The notes beneath the pieces were generated by a model. It was not told where the DNA came from, ran no database searches, and saw nothing but the letters and a program-made list of their open reading frames with translations. From Rhizophagus irregularis (Eukaryota; Glomeromycota; Glomeromycetes; Glomerales; Glomeraceae), in the NCBI RefSeq assembly GCF_026210795.1, contig NC_089430.1, positions 1,302,001 through 1,366,000 of the forward strand: a stretch of 64,000 nucleotides of DNA. The letters are read 5' to 3'. How positions within the stretch are numbered: position 1 is the stretch's first letter; every line of letters starts with the position of its first letter. The position numbers and the translations under genes are program-made. Positions 63,151 through 64,000 of the stretch are shown here, piece by piece.

Positions 63151-63357
63151 CCGTAGGTGCTAACATTTGAAGCAAATACTGTGATATGGATTTTCTTCTG
63201 CGGTAGAACAAAAAATATGTTAATTAGAAAGCAAATAATCACTTTTAAACGGTCACGTTATAATGTTAGGGAAATAATTATAGGAAGAAATTTCTTTGGT
63301 GATAAATTTGCGGCTGATATGAAAGATTCTATGGATTACTTTTCTGACTCCAATTAA
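63151..63357 (+). CDS. Possible terminal exon of an unknown gene
   Basis: Follows an acceptor-like CCCGTAG and is open for about 68 codons to a stop (VLTFEANTVIWIFFCGR; later IIIGRNFFGDKFAADMKDS). Composition is less biased than its surroundings. No upstream exon was found; the foldback element ends 134 bp upstream and may have separated it. It may equally be chance. Confidence 0.2.
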
Positions 63358-64000
63358 ATAATTATTACTAATAGAGATATACGAAAATATATTTTGGCCG
63401 TGTAATATGTTATATTTTTTCATTTTTTTGCCTTCTCAGTTTTCCATCAGATTTCTTCTGGTTCTTCAATTTTTTTTGTTTTTTTTTCTTTACAATAATA
63501 ATATTTATTTAATTCTCTTTCAAGTTTTTACCTTCCTTTTATAAAAAATTTAATTTTAATTTAATACTTTAAGAGTGCGCTTAAATTTTTTTTTTTTAAT
63601 ATTTTATGCCATACTAGCAGTCTCGCACCGGGGTCAATGGACTTGAACCATATAATAAATTATGCACAAAATTAGATATCAAATAATCAACACTTATGAT
63701 ACTACTAACCTAACAGAGTCGTGTTACACATTACACAATTCAAATTAATTTATACAAGTAATCTAAAACATCTTTAATTATAAAGATTATAAATATTAAA
63801 AGATATTATCTATTGATAATTTAAGTGCACAATTCAATTTTATTTTATTTTCAGAAATGATTGTAGCATGAATATAATATTAGATACTTCAAGTCCAAAA
63901 GAAAAATGCCATCTTGAATAATTTTTATGGATAGTATAGATTTATGAAATATTTCCTATATTTCATCTCTAATTAGTCACATAATTGTCTCAAATCAATC
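63358..64000. other. AT-rich end of window
   Basis: No gene seen. A GC-richer patch at 63617-63650 contains a T-arm-like hairpin on the minus strand but no tRNA. Confidence 0.4.

Noticed and set aside
63617-63650. tRNA-like T-arm (GGTTCAAGTCC) on the minus strand
   Set aside because: No matching acceptor, D-arm or anticodon arm can be folded around it.

Overview
The window is very AT-rich eukaryotic DNA with short introns (about 80-110 nt, GTAAGT...TAG). It carries two tyrosine-kinase-like (TKL) protein kinase genes whose variant catalytic motifs (HxD[FI]HxGN, DLG) and C-terminal block HPQAxYTSRLLDF I associate with the expanded kinase families of arbuscular mycorrhizal fungi (Glomeromycotina, Rhizophagus-like). 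This assignment is from memory of family features, not from a search.

Region 1 (1-37,580) is an array of about five degenerate segmental units of roughly 5.5-6.3 kb. Three units carry a forward three-exon gene (2851-3881, 9133-10037, 14187-15476) for a hydrophilic protein with internal tandem repeats of the type NPQTHDGR.SATIP. A fourth copy is inverted and cut in exon 2 (21179-21917). The fourth unit is split by about 13 kb of transposon DNA: a decayed LINE fragment (about 19.56-20.64 kb), a 5'-truncated minus-strand LINE (21918-32704), and inside that LINE a 6,586-bp hAT DNA transposon (25190-31775) with an exact 8-bp target duplication. The hAT holds a five-exon transposase gene and a convergent four-exon passenger gene. 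Each gene has one premature stop.

Region 2 (37.6-44.5 kb) has one complete four-exon TKL kinase gene (39310-40931), a purine-rich repeat tract and a small palindromic element.

Region 3 (44.5-55.1 kb) is the most remarkable part. What looks like a 9-kb AT-rich satellite is 81 consecutive copies of a roughly 105-bp unit. Each unit is a complete intron (GTAAGT donor, CTAAC-like branch site, TAG acceptor) followed by exactly three bases and then the next GTAAGT. I read this as 81 single-codon exons plus one single-nucleotide exon, joining an upstream acidic exon to the catalytic exons of a second TKL kinase. With all of them spliced in, the frame is open from end to end and gives a charged linker. 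The 1-nt exon is what brings the kinase exon into frame. A 15-unit block, including a 162-163-bp MITE, has been duplicated within the array.

Region 4 (55.1-64 kb) is mostly non-coding, with a 229-bp MITE and a 3.47-kb foldback transposon (59551-63016). The foldback element has long inverted arms, a ladder of about 22-bp subterminal repeats and a pyrimidine-rich satellite in its loop.
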